A stretch of 64,000 bases of DNA. It comes from Erginobacter sp964587835 (GTDB lineage Bacteria; Auribacterota; Erginobacteria; Erginobacterales; Erginobacteraceae). Position numbers and translations under genes: made by a program. The stretch lies in NCBI GenBank assembly GCA_964587835.1, contig CAZPMN010000007.1, positions 50,400 through 114,399 on the forward strand. The letters run 5' to 3'. Of this stretch, positions 32,714 to 41,352 are shown in pieces (the stretch's first letter is position 1; each line of letters begins with the position of its first letter). The notes under the pieces are model-generated. The model searched no databases. It worked only from the letters and a program-made list of their open reading frames with translations, and had not been told where the DNA came from.

Positions 32714-33780
32714 ACCTTTTCATTCTTCCCCGAAACTGCGGACCGATATACAGCATCGATAACCGCCATCACTCGCAGGCCGTCTTCCCCGGTGATCTCC
32801 AGGGGCGAGCCCTGAAAAACCGACCGGGCGAACATATCGACGAATCGGCTTCTCTCTTCCAGGCCGGCCCCAGCCGCCTTACCCCGGTACTTGGTTATAT
32901 GATGCCAACGATTAGGGGCGTAAGAGCCGATCCTCTTCAAAGAATAAAAGGAAAAGTCCGGTTGGAGCAGGATCTGCCCATACTCCCCCCAGATCCGTTG
33001 CAGGGAATTAATCGGCTTAACGCTTCCTTCCTTGCCGGCACCTCTCACACTGCTGCCACAGGCAATCGAACCGGACCCGCCGTTTTGGTATCCGCAGAGC
33101 GCGAAGAGGCTGTCTTCGACGTCAGCCGGGATAAGAAAAGTATCTGCCTTAGCGAAAACCCAGTCGATATCGAGACCGGTGAGAAAATAGAAATAATCGA
33201 GGTAGTGGGAAAAATTATCCAAGAACATCCCCCCGCCGGCCCGGGCCCGGTCGCCGTGCCAGTTCGGATTGGCCTCCTGCCAGGTATTCCTGGCCAGGTA
33301 GCTCTCGCTCCGATCACGGATCATCACCAACTCGGTGCCGATAATCTCGCCCAATCCCCCCAACTCGATAAGCTCCCGGGACTTTTGGACGGCACGCCAA
33401 TATCTCATACAGTAGCATACTGAAAGCAGCACCTTACCCTGGGCGCAAACCTTAACTATTCTTCCGGCATCCTCCAGGTTCGCCCCCATCGGTTTCTCCA
33501 CGATAACATGTTTTCCCGCCGCCGCCGCCTGTTCTGCGAGCGGGGAGTGAAGGTAATGGGGAGTGCAGATGAAGACCGCGGCCACGTCCCGGTCGGAGAG
33601 CGCCTCTTCCAGCCGGTCCCCGGACGGAACGGAATACTTAGCCCCCAATTTTTCGGCCGATCCGCGGTTCACGTCCACGGCCCGGATCAGCCGGGCGTAT
33701 TTCGAGCGGCGAATCGCCTCCGCGTTGGCCCACGAGATCGCTCCGCAACCGATAATGGCGATGCCCAATTTATCTCTCAT
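32677..33780 (-). CDS. Gfo/Idh/MocA family oxidoreductase
   Basis: The 367-residue product has the NAD-binding GIAIIGCGAISWANAEAI (6-23) and the catalytic-domain start EKPMG with Glu95-Lys96-Pro97, followed by a C-terminal alpha/beta domain. Such enzymes oxidise or reduce nucleotide sugars or sugar-like substrates. In many capsule loci this type is fused to a zinc-dependent dehydrogenase in one protein; here a separate dehydrogenase gene lies 763 bp upstream, on the far side of the S23 cassette. The C-terminal dozen residues come from a repeat. Confidence 0.88.
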   Translation of the reverse strand: MRDKLGIAIIGCGAISWANAEAIRRSKYARLIRAVDVNRGSAEKLGAKYSVPSGDRLEEALSDRDVAAVFICTPHYLHSPLAEQAAAAGKHVIVEKPMGANLEDAGRIVKVCAQGKVLLSVCYCMRYWRAVQKSRELIELGGLGEIIGTELVMIRDRSESYLARNTWQEANPNWHGDRARAGGGMFLDNFSHYLDYFYFLTGLDIDWVFAKADTFLIPADVEDSLFALCGYQNGGSGSIACGSSVRGAGKEGSVKPINSLQRIWGEYGQILLQPDFSFYSLKRIGSYAPNRWHHITKYRGKAAGAGLEERSRFVDMFARSVFQGSPLEITGEDGLRVMAVIDAVYRSAVSGKNEKVAGLKPCATGEE

Positions 33781-33807
33781 AGTCTGATAAGTATTAATGT
33801 TGGAAAT

Positions 33808-33953
33808 AGGGGGGAGTATGGTGGTTTAGGGGTATGGGGGTATGGGGGTATGGTGGTATGGGGGTATGGGAGTGTGGGAGTATGGGAGTTGACTTGGATC
33901 TGTTACACCCTTACTCCGACACCCCGACACTCCGACACCCCGATACTTCCTCA
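33808..33953. repeat. octamer array with 19-bp core, copy 1
   Basis: About nine TATGGGGG-like octamers lead to core GTTGACTTGGATCTGTTAC (33888-33906), then ACTCCGAC-like octamers to 33953. Its end touches the stop of the four-helix-bundle gene. Same orientation as copy 2. Confidence 0.88.
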
Positions 33954-34331
33954 CAGTCTGCACCATTTATCCGCATTCCGAATCATTGACACAAGTTGTG
34001 AAAGCACTTTCTCATAGCGAGCATTGAAGTCCCGATACATATCTTCATCCATATAAGAGAGTTTAAGGGAAATATCCAGCCAGGCCTGCATCTCAGATGC
34101 TTCAGTTTCAGAATCGCTTAATTTCGCCCTGAACGCTGCTTTGTATCTACGCTTTCTCCAGGCTTCGCTAATATTCGCACAGACGGATCTTGAAGCTCTC
34201 CGCATCTGGTCAGCCAAGGCATACTGCTCTTCTTTGGGCAGGGTCTTAGAAAATTGATGAATCTCAACAGCAAGTTGGAGCGCATTCTGATAAACGGCCA
34301 AATCCCTGAATGTCTCGGCAAACGTAGTCAT
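33951..34331 (-). CDS. four-helix-bundle protein, S23/IVP family
   Basis: The 126-residue protein starts TFRDLAVYQNALQLAVEIHQFSKTLPKEEQYALADQMRRASRSVCANISEAWRKRRYK, the typical sequence of the four-helix-bundle family found in 23S rRNA intervening sequences and elsewhere, also related to the Avd accessory protein of diversity-generating retroelements. No reverse transcriptase or rRNA is nearby. It is bounded on both sides by octamer arrays in direct orientation, so it looks like a cassette. It interrupts the gap between the dehydrogenase and Gfo/Idh genes. The molecular role is unknown. Confidence 0.88.
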   Translation of the reverse strand: MTTFAETFRDLAVYQNALQLAVEIHQFSKTLPKEEQYALADQMRRASRSVCANISEAWRKRRYKAAFRAKLSDSETEASEMQAWLDISLKLSYMDEDMYRDFNARYEKVLSQLVSMIRNADKWCRL

Positions 34332-34337
34332 ATTCTG

Positions 34338-34542
34338 TGTGTGGGGTGGCGGGGTGTGGGTGTATGGGAGTGTGGGTGTATGGGGGTATGGGTGTATGGG
34401 AGTATGGGAGTATGGGAGTATGGGAGTTGACTTGGATCTGTTACTCCGATACCCCGATACTCCGATACTCCGACAACCCGATACTCCGTCACCCCGTTAC
34501 CCCGATACTCCGACACTCCGACACCCCGATACCCCCACACCC
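34338..34542. repeat. octamer array with 19-bp core, copy 2
   Basis: G-rich octamers (GGTGTATG, GGAGTATG) run to the core GTTGACTTGGATCTGTTAC (34426-34444), then about twelve C-rich octamers (ACTCCGAT, ACCCCGAT) end right at the stop of the dehydrogenase gene (34544). Confidence 0.9.
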
Positions 34543-34543
34543 T

Positions 34544-35626
34544 CTAACGCCATTCTATCACCACTCCGGCCATATTCCGATCGCCGGAGGCCAAACGGCG
34601 GTAGATCTCCGGGGCGTCTTCCGGCTTATATACGTCGGTGACCAGGTGGTCCACTTTAACCTTCCGCTCCGCCAGCAGCTCCAGAAACCTTTTGGCCTCT
34701 CCGCGATAAGTCAAACCCTCCGCCTCGAGATTTCTCACGTGGGCCCCCCGCACTTCGATTCCTTTCTCCACCACCAATCTCGCCCAGTCGCTATCCTCTG
34801 AGTAATCCGGGATACTGCCCAGCATCACCACCCGCCCACCGGGTTTCACCATCTCCAGAGAATTTTCAAATCCTTTAAAACTTCCAGTGCTGTCAATAAC
34901 CACGTCAGCGGCAATCGCGTTTAAAAGCTCTGTTCTTCCCTTTAACGCGATAAACTCATCGACGCCGCTTTTTTCCGCCATCTCTCGCTTGCTCGGCCCC
35001 AGGGCAATCGCGATGATCTTACCCGCGCCACCAGCTCTGGCGAGCTGGTTCACCAGCTGCCCGATGATCCCCTGGCCGGCCACTACCACTTTACTGCCCT
35101 CTACATTGCCGGCAGCTCTTACCCCGCAGAGGGCGATCACACCCAGGGTCACGAAAGCGGCATCCTGGGGTTTGACTTCCGGAGGCACTGAAACCGCGGA
35201 AGCGTTATCAATAACGTTCAAACTGGAATGCTTTAATATTCCCGCAACTAAATCCTTCTTCTTTAAGTCGGCAACGTTCTTTCCCGCGGATCTAACCTGT
35301 CCGCAACCGCTATAGCCGGGCAGATAAGGCCTCGTCTGATGGAAATTCGGCAAGTCCTGGAAATATCCCTTTTCCGTTCCCGGACTTACCGCGGTGATGA
35401 GACTTCTCACCAATATCTCGTCGGGAGACGGTCCGAGGCAGAAGTCCCAATCGAATATCGCGTCCTCTATCCCCTCAAAGGAAATCCGGCGTTTGACGGC
35501 CAGCGTTTTCCGGAGGAAAAGCGCTTTGAAGAATGCCCGGCCGAATTGAACAAACCTGTTATTAGCGGGAAGCGCATCGCTGAGTTTTCTGAGCCAGGTA
35601 TTTTCCATTAACGCCCGGCCGATCAT
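34544..35626 (-). CDS. medium-chain dehydrogenase (zinc-binding alcohol dehydrogenase-like)
   Basis: Using ATG 35626, which overlaps the upstream stop in ATGA, the product has 360 residues. It has a GroES-like N-terminal part with SPGTEKGYF and LPGYSGCGQV, then a Rossmann domain with VVVAGQGIIGQLVNQLA (about 178-194) and VIDSTGS. Usual catalytic zinc ligands are not all apparent. The SPGTE and GYSGCGQV segments resemble the dehydrogenase half of bi-domain oxidoreductases of capsule loci. A longer frame starts at 35686. It probably acts with the Gfo/Idh protein downstream on a sugar intermediate; this is inference. Confidence 0.78.
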   Translation of the reverse strand: MIGRALMENTWLRKLSDALPANNRFVQFGRAFFKALFLRKTLAVKRRISFEGIEDAIFDWDFCLGPSPDEILVRSLITAVSPGTEKGYFQDLPNFHQTRPYLPGYSGCGQVRSAGKNVADLKKKDLVAGILKHSSLNVIDNASAVSVPPEVKPQDAAFVTLGVIALCGVRAAGNVEGSKVVVAGQGIIGQLVNQLARAGGAGKIIAIALGPSKREMAEKSGVDEFIALKGRTELLNAIAADVVIDSTGSFKGFENSLEMVKPGGRVVMLGSIPDYSEDSDWARLVVEKGIEVRGAHVRNLEAEGLTYRGEAKRFLELLAERKVKVDHLVTDVYKPEDAPEIYRRLASGDRNMAGVVIEWR

Positions 35627-36798
35627 TTTCGTTTCCTCGCTGCCTTGAGGCAAATCTGACCCATTATCCGCCCCACCTGGTTCCAATTCAGTTCGTTCTC
35701 TACCCTGAGTCTCCCCTTGCGCCCGAGTTCGGCCGCGAAATTTGGGTTCCGCAACAGCCTGATTATCGCCCCGGCAATCTCTTCGTCATTTTCCGGATCA
35801 ACCAGCAAGCCGGTTTCCCCTTCAATGATCGCTTCCGGGATGCCGCCCGATCGGCCGCCGATTGCCGGTTTCCCGCAGGCATTAGCTTCGACAAAAGCAA
35901 TCCCGAAATTCTCCACCGAACCCTCACTGACTTGAAGACGGCTGGCCATAATATATATGTCGCAGGCATTATAGAGTTCGCGAAGCCGATTCCAATCCCT
36001 GACCACGCCGAAGAAACGCACATTCTCCTCCACCCCGAGAGACGTTGCCAGGTTTCTGAAATACTTTTCGTCCTCACCTTCCCCCAGCATCAGGTAGACA
36101 ACGTCCGGAAACTCCTTTAACACGGTAGGCAGAGCCTTGATTACCATATCCTGCCCCTTGCGGGAGACTAAACCACCCGCGGTCAGCAGGATTTTCTTGT
36201 TCGACAATCTAAAACGCGTCTTAACCTTCTCAACTTCATCAGCCGGCAGCGGATAAAAGATATCCGGATCGGATCCCGGATGGATCACCTCCACCCTTTC
36301 CTCCGGAATCCCCAATCCCAGCAGAAGATTTTTCGTGTAATCGCTGACCGCCACGATCCGATCGGCGGTTTTCAGACTGAGATACTGTTTCGGCCACGAC
36401 TTATCCCGCAACTGGAGAAGCTCGTTGCCGTGGGCAAGCATCACAACCGGGATACGCAGCAACCTGGCCAGTAATGAAGTAATATTCCCCGACCAGCAGG
36501 AATCGGCGATGATGACATCGGGATCAAGCCGGAATTTGAGACTGAGGGCTACCCTGGCCAGTTCCAATGTCTTTGTCCACTTACCCCCGGGGTTGAAGAG
36601 ACTGGTGACAAGAAGGTCACGCCCCCGTCTCCGCGCGACGGGCCAACGAGCGGACTGCAGACCGGTCAAACAGGTCAGCCGGCGAGCTGGTACACAACCG
36701 GCCAGTTCCGTCATCATCGTGGACAAACCCTCTCGACTGGGGAAGAAATGCTGATCGGTAATCATCAACAACCCTAATTTTTGCTGATCTATCTCCAT
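35623..36798 (-). CDS. GT4 family glycosyltransferase
   Basis: The 391-residue GT-B protein has the N-terminal acceptor domain (LGLLMITDQHFFPSREGLS), a linker, and a C-terminal donor domain with ILLTAGGLVSRKGQDMVIKALP (about 199-220) and the retaining GT4 motif ENFGIAFVEANACGKPAIGGRSGGIPEAI (about 297-325). It transfers a nucleotide-activated sugar in the cytoplasm. The following dehydrogenase gene is coupled through a four-base ATGA overlap. It directly follows the CDP-alcohol phosphotransferase of the phosphonate group. Confidence 0.88.
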   Translation of the reverse strand: MEIDQQKLGLLMITDQHFFPSREGLSTMMTELAGCVPARRLTCLTGLQSARWPVARRRGRDLLVTSLFNPGGKWTKTLELARVALSLKFRLDPDVIIADSCWSGNITSLLARLLRIPVVMLAHGNELLQLRDKSWPKQYLSLKTADRIVAVSDYTKNLLLGLGIPEERVEVIHPGSDPDIFYPLPADEVEKVKTRFRLSNKKILLTAGGLVSRKGQDMVIKALPTVLKEFPDVVYLMLGEGEDEKYFRNLATSLGVEENVRFFGVVRDWNRLRELYNACDIYIMASRLQVSEGSVENFGIAFVEANACGKPAIGGRSGGIPEAIIEGETGLLVDPENDEEIAGAIIRLLRNPNFAAELGRKGRLRVENELNWNQVGRIMGQICLKAARKRK

Positions 36799-36950
36799 AT
36801 TTTTTCATGCCATACATTCAAACAAACCCATTTACAATTATATTCTATTATGACGTTATTCATAATTTTTATCCCCGGATTCTTCCGACTATACTCTGGC
36901 AATAGGTAATTTGACTGTGACTATTTCAATGTGTGTCTATTGTTTTTTCA

Positions 36951-37808
36951 TTAACTGTTTTTGATTCTACCTACCATTTTTAAAAATATATCCTCGGTTT
37001 CTTTAAACATTACTATCTTGATTAATCCCGTCGCGGTAACAATTATTGTAGAAAACAACAATAAAAACGCCAGGATTCCGATTAAATAGAATCCAGTTAA
37101 ACGGAAAATAGCCTCGCCCCAAAAATAATCTACAATGGCGGCGCAAGTTATATAATATGTCACATTGAAACTACTATTAAAAATAGAACCTATTATTGAT
37201 TCAATACCTTCAAGCAGTTTATACGTATAAGTATCGTTCCGGACTTCTTTACCGGCAATTTCATCCGCCTGATCGATACCCTTATTGATAACTTGCATTT
37301 TAATAAGTTCCTGACCGGCCGTAACATATCTCAATGAATAAATATAACGTCCCAATATACTTATCAATATCATTATGGGAGCTAAAATCAGATACCAGAA
37401 ATCCGAGCTGTATTTATACATCCTTATGAATATGGCTCCCTGGAATACCACAAGATAAAGACTGCAGAATATATCAAGATAACCTCCGCTCAAGCTGCTG
37501 GTTTGCCTTATCCGGGATATTTCACCGTCCACGCAATCGAAAATATGCGCCAAATGGAGTAAAAATATGGAAACAAACACCAACCAATTATCGGTAAAAC
37601 CGAACAAAACCGCTGCAATCAGGCCGGTTATCAGACTAATTACCGATGCCTGATTAGCGGTAACCCCGATATTGACCAGGCAATAAGTAATGTACGGTGA
37701 AATTCTTCGGGCGAATAACCGCAAATACCAGTTTCTTTCCACAAGCCAATTTTTGCGGCAAAGTTTTTTAACCGTACGCAATGAAACCCTGGCATTGTTC
37801 GCCATCAT
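36951..37808 (-). CDS. CDP-alcohol phosphotransferase-like integral membrane protein
   Basis: The 285-residue protein has at least five hydrophobic segments and the family motif: HIFDCVDGEISRIRQTSSLSGGYLDIFCS (from about 88), with Asp91, Asp94, Gly95, Arg99, Gly108/109 and Asp112. The fourth aspartate of the usual D-x2-D-G...G-x3-D-x3-D pattern is Ser116 here. The enzymes transfer an alcohol phosphate from a CDP-activated donor at the membrane. In this gene neighbourhood the donor could be a CMP-phosphonate. The gene is much more AT-rich than its neighbours, suggesting separate origin. The missing Asp should make one careful about activity. Confidence 0.75.
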   Translation of the reverse strand: MMANNARVSLRTVKKLCRKNWLVERNWYLRLFARRISPYITYCLVNIGVTANQASVISLITGLIAAVLFGFTDNWLVFVSIFLLHLAHIFDCVDGEISRIRQTSSLSGGYLDIFCSLYLVVFQGAIFIRMYKYSSDFWYLILAPIMILISILGRYIYSLRYVTAGQELIKMQVINKGIDQADEIAGKEVRNDTYTYKLLEGIESIIGSIFNSSFNVTYYITCAAIVDYFWGEAIFRLTGFYLIGILAFLLLFSTIIVTATGLIKIVMFKETEDIFLKMVGRIKNS

Positions 37809-37891
37809 AAATAGCTCCTACCCCGGACTATTCATGGAATCCCGTAAATAATCCGCGTCATTAATTGTTTGAAAAACAGAATACTATACAA

Positions 37892-38596
37892 TCAAAATAA
37901 TTTACGGGCCCGAAGCAGATCTGTTATGGAATCAATTTCCATACACTTTTCTCGATGATAATAAAAAGGATTGATTATTAATTTATCGGATATTTTATTA
38001 AAAGCGTCTTCAGCATAGCATTGATCATCGCCTTTACGGATAAAAACCCCCATTTCATCCAACCATCGGCGAAAACCCGACCTGGTCATCCTGTAAACCG
38101 GAGGACAAAAATACGCGTTTGGACCGGAAACTTTAACGCCGATTTTTTTAATCCTACCGTTCTTGATAAGAGCTTTAAAATCTTTTTCCGGGGGCTCGAT
38201 GACGTTGTTGACCAGGACGAAATTCCCGGACTCCTTTTGCCTGATCTTCCTCAACAGGGAGCAATCGAAGATGAGATCGCCGTGGAGAAGCACGATATCC
38301 TCCGCGATCAGGTTTTTCGCCAGCCAGATCGAATATATGTAGTTGGTGGTGGCGTAACGAGGGTTGTTGACGAAGGATACCCTCAAGCCCGGAAAATACT
38401 TCTCCACGAAACCGACGATCTGCTCTTCAAACGGGCCCGTGGTAATGATGATGTCCTCCAATCCGCAGGCGGCCAGGCAATCCAGCTGCCTTCCGAGGAT
38501 TGTCTTCCCATTAACCTCCAGCAGGCACTTGGGCAGATTGTCGGTCAGCGGCTTTAACCGCTTCGCGACCCCGGAATTGAGGATGAGCGCCTTCAC
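37892..38596 (-). CDS. nucleotidyltransferase, probable cytidylyltransferase (LicC/PntC-like)
   Basis: This 234-residue protein starts at GTG 38596, overlapping the upstream stop in GTGA. It has the nucleotide motif ALILNSGVAKRLKPLTDNLPKCLLEV (3-28) with the conserved Arg and Lys, YATTNYIYSIWLAKN (about 81-95), and LLHGDLIFD (about 102-110). This resembles choline- or phosphonate-cytidylyltransferases such as LicC or the PntC nucleotidyltransferase. Placed between an alcohol dehydrogenase and a CDP-alcohol phosphotransferase, it likely makes the CMP-activated phosphonate donor. Substrate specificity is inferred from context. Confidence 0.78.
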   Translation of the reverse strand: MKALILNSGVAKRLKPLTDNLPKCLLEVNGKTILGRQLDCLAACGLEDIIITTGPFEEQIVGFVEKYFPGLRVSFVNNPRYATTNYIYSIWLAKNLIAEDIVLLHGDLIFDCSLLRKIRQKESGNFVLVNNVIEPPEKDFKALIKNGRIKKIGVKVSGPNAYFCPPVYRMTRSGFRRWLDEMGVFIRKGDDQCYAEDAFNKISDKLIINPFYYHREKCMEIDSITDLLRARKLF

Positions 38597-39750
38597 GGAA
38601 TTATGTTCTCCGTTAGTCTCCCCACCGCCGCGGCGGCGATAGCGGCCGCCGCCTGCTGGGTTACCTCAACGATATTGTTGTCCGCCCGGCCCGGGGAAAT
38701 ATACTCCGCCCCAATCCCGTCCAGGGCGGAGGCGGTCCTGACGAACCGTTTCAGGTGTTCGGCCACTCCGATTTCCTGAAAAACGGAGTAGAGATCTGCT
38801 GCCGCCGCCCCGAGGGTGGAAGAGCCGATAGCCCGGACCAGCGGGGCGACCGCCCCTCCCTTCTCCTCCCCGTTGCGCCTCAATATCTCCGGGAGGGTAA
38901 ACCCGCAGGCCAGGCCGTGCGGCATCCCCAATAGAGCGGTCAGGGGATAGGAAATCGAATGGGCCAGGGCGGTCTTGGTATTGCTGAAGGCCAGGCCGGC
39001 CAAAAGAGCAGCCAGCTGCATCTTCTCCCGCGTTGCCGGCAAGACATATCGCTCCCGGAAATTGTCCCGCCAGACCTCCATTATCATCTCCACCGCCCTC
39101 ACGGCCATTTCCGTGGAGACCGGGTTGGCGTTCCGGTTCCAGACCGCCTCCATCGCGTGGGAGAGGCAGTCCAGGCCGCCATAGAGCGTGAGATCGTAGG
39201 GCAGCGTTCCGGTCAGGGCGGGGTCCAGCAGGGCCCACTCCGGGAACAACCGGTCGTCCGCCAGCGAATACTTCTTCTTCAGCTTTTCGTCCCAGACCGT
39301 GGCCCAGGGGGTCGCTTCCGAGCCCGTCCCCGCGGTAGTGGGAATCGCCACCACCGGCCGGGGGCGGCCGCCGGAAGGTTTGTCCGCGCCCATCCGGAAA
39401 TAGCGGCTAAGCCACTCCTCTCCCGGGGATTGCCCGCAGAGATAGGCCACAACCTTGGCGGTATCGAGGGCGCTGCCGCCGCCGAGTCCGATGACAACCT
39501 GGAAATCAAAATCCCGCACCTCGCCATAGCACTCCCCGATCGAAGCAATCGTGGGATTGGGAATAACCTTGTCGGTGATCCGAAGAAGCGACTCACCGCA
39601 CAGCTTCTTCAGTTTCTCCCCCCACCCTCTCCGCAGGGAACCGGGTGTAGTGACCAGCAAGGCCTCTCTTCCGGCCAGCAGTTCCGGCAGGGCGCTTAGA
39701 GCACCACGCCCGAATTTGATCCTCACCGGGTTCCAGTAGTCAGCTCTCAT
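38593..39750 (-). CDS. iron-containing alcohol dehydrogenase, probable phosphonoacetaldehyde reductase
   Basis: From ATG 39750 the product has 385 residues; a longer start at 39786 is possible. It has IGLGGGSALDTAKVVAYL (about 86-103), PTTAGTGSEATPWATVWD (about 136-153), YGGLDCLSHAMEAVW and FSNTKTALAHSISYPLTALLGMPHGLACG, the Fe-ADH signatures with the metal-binding His residues. It overlaps the end of the decarboxylase gene by 11 bp and the next gene by 4 bp. Known phosphonoacetaldehyde reductases belong to this family and make 2-hydroxyethylphosphonate; placement beside ppd supports that reading. Confidence 0.87.
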   Translation of the reverse strand: MRADYWNPVRIKFGRGALSALPELLAGREALLVTTPGSLRRGWGEKLKKLCGESLLRITDKVIPNPTIASIGECYGEVRDFDFQVVIGLGGGSALDTAKVVAYLCGQSPGEEWLSRYFRMGADKPSGGRPRPVVAIPTTAGTGSEATPWATVWDEKLKKKYSLADDRLFPEWALLDPALTGTLPYDLTLYGGLDCLSHAMEAVWNRNANPVSTEMAVRAVEMIMEVWRDNFRERYVLPATREKMQLAALLAGLAFSNTKTALAHSISYPLTALLGMPHGLACGFTLPEILRRNGEEKGGAVAPLVRAIGSSTLGAAAADLYSVFQEIGVAEHLKRFVRTASALDGIGAEYISPGRADNNIVEVTQQAAAAIAAAAVGRLTENIIP

Positions 39751-40894
39751 CGCTGATAAACCGGCGGAATTGTTCCCTGTACTCATCCGGGGGACGATCG
39801 GGCCGGGGGAGATCCGGGTCGGAGCCGAGGCTGATTTTAACGTGGATCATCACCGGGCCCTGCAGACTCTTCGCCTCTTCCACCACCCGGACCAGAGAAT
39901 CCCCGGTATCGCAGCGAAAGACCGCCCGGTAAGAACAGGCCGCGGCGATCGAGGCGAAATCTATCCCCGGGGAACAGGTGCCCTGTCCCCCGGTCGATTC
40001 GTGGGCTTCGTTGTCCAGCACAACGTGAATCAGCCCGGGAGGACGGTAAAACCCGATCGTGGCCAGCGTTCCCATCTTCATCAGGACGCCGCCATCGCCA
40101 TCCAGGACCACCACGCGGCGGTTGCCGAGCGCCAGGCTCAACCCCAGGCCGATACCGGAGGCGCAGCCCAACCCCCCCACCACGTAAAACTGGTTGGGGC
40201 GGTGCCCCAGGGAAAACAGTTCCCGGCTGGTTTTCCCGATGGTCCCCACGATCAGGTCTTCCGGATCGCAAGCCCCCCGGATCGTGCGGATGGCTTCCAA
40301 CCTCTTCATCCTCCCCACGGCAGGGATTGAAAACTCCCCGATGGGCCTGGAAAAAGAGCAGGCCGGAGATTCCGCCGCGATCTGCAGGGGACACGGTTCC
40401 ATTGTACCTTTGCGCATAACCAGGGCGTAAGGCAACCCTCTATCCCGCATAAGAGATTTAGCCTGATTGAGGGCCTCGGGGATGGCCTCCGCGCTTTCCG
40501 GCATCATCCCCCAGGGGATCTTGAGCAGGTCCAGCAAATCCTTAGTGATCGAACCCATTAACGTGTGCTGCGGAGCGTCCTTACTTCCGGGCGCCCCCCG
40601 GTGGGTCACGATCAACAGGAAGGGAATCCGGTAAGGATGGACCAGGCTGGTTATCGGGTTGACCACATTCCCAAGCCCGGAATTCTGGCAGATCACCACC
40701 GGCTTTCGGCCGGCCAGGTGAGCCCCGATGGCGATCGCCGCCGCTTCCCCTTCACTGCTCGCTCCGACGTACTCAAGTCGTGGATGCCCGATGGCACAGT
40801 TGATCAACGGAGTCAGGATCGAGCACGGAACGCCGGTCCAGAAATCGTATCCCCGCTTCAAAGCCTCCGAAATAAATTCCTCCGCATTGATCAA
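39740..40894 (-). CDS. ppd: phosphonopyruvate decarboxylase (ThDP-dependent)
   Basis: The 384-residue product has the family start GYDFWTGVPCSILTPLIN (15-32), the catalytic Glu in GASSEGEA (Glu48), QNSGLGNVVNPITSLVHPYRIP (70-91), and the thiamine diphosphate motif GDGGVLMKMGTLATIGFYRPP with GDGG at 266-269 and Asn295 in VVLDNEAHESTGGQGT. It decarboxylates phosphonopyruvate to phosphonoacetaldehyde, pulling the unfavourable PEP mutase equilibrium forward. Length and motifs are complete. It lies downstream of pepM, separated by a 458-bp repeat-rich spacer. Confidence 0.95.
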   Translation of the reverse strand: MINAEEFISEALKRGYDFWTGVPCSILTPLINCAIGHPRLEYVGASSEGEAAAIAIGAHLAGRKPVVICQNSGLGNVVNPITSLVHPYRIPFLLIVTHRGAPGSKDAPQHTLMGSITKDLLDLLKIPWGMMPESAEAIPEALNQAKSLMRDRGLPYALVMRKGTMEPCPLQIAAESPACSFSRPIGEFSIPAVGRMKRLEAIRTIRGACDPEDLIVGTIGKTSRELFSLGHRPNQFYVVGGLGCASGIGLGLSLALGNRRVVVLDGDGGVLMKMGTLATIGFYRPPGLIHVVLDNEAHESTGGQGTCSPGIDFASIAAACSYRAVFRCDTGDSLVRVVEEAKSLQGPVMIHVKISLGSDPDLPRPDRPPDEYREQFRRFISDES

Positions 40895-40949
40895 ATCAGT
40901 ACTCCGCGGTTCAATTCCCTGAAATTAACCTGCAGGACAGCCAGAATCT

Positions 40950-41310
40950 CGTAGCGCAGCCCTTCAGGGCTGCCTCCCACAGCAGGGCTCCCTTCGACTC
41001 CGCTCAGGGTCTTCGAAAAGCCCTGCGCTACAAGCCGGCATCGGCACCCAGCTCCCTCGTAGCGCAGCCCTTCAGAGGCTGTCCGACAACCCCCAAAATG
41101 TCATCGCGAGCCCCGAAGGGGCGAAGCGATCTCAATTTGCGAACATACCACTTTACTTCCCAACAGGTTGAGATTGCTTCGTCGCTGCGCTCCTCGCAAT
41201 GACTCAAAAATAGACAAAATTAGCAATTGTCGGACTGCCTCGGAAGGACTGTCAGAACCCGGCAGGGCTTCCGTCTGAAGCCGGATCTAAGAGAAGCCCT
41301 GCGCTACGAA
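40950..41310. repeat. nested repeats: GTAGCGCAGGGCT palindromes with two other elements inserted
   Basis: The 458-bp gap between ppd and pepM carries no gene. A GTAGCGCAGCCCTTCAGGGC palindrome pair starts at 40950; in its right unit (40981-41033) a 28-bp CCCTTCGAC...TCAGGGTC piece interrupts the loop (40990-41017). A second unit at 41058 is broken by a 165-bp element with inverted ends (41076-41240, listed separately), and remnants continue to 41310. Confidence 0.8.
41076..41240. mobile_element. MITE-like element with 14-bp terminal inverted repeats carrying a CATTGCGAG hairpin
   Basis: AGGCTGTCCGACAA (41076-41089) and TTGTCGGACTGCCT (41227-41240) are inverted with one mismatch in 14. Between them lies a complete CATCGCGAG...CGCAATGAC hairpin (41100-41203). 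The left end is also seen at 8645 next to a similar half-hairpin. No coding capacity. Confidence 0.6.
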
Positions 41311-41352
41311 CCGGCGGGCATTGGTTCGGCAAAACCCGTGTAACGCAAAGAA

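Noticed and set aside
33951..34331. Avd-like accessory gene of a diversity-generating retroelement
   Set aside because: No reverse transcriptase, template repeat or variable repeat is visible in the window; the S23 family reading is enough.
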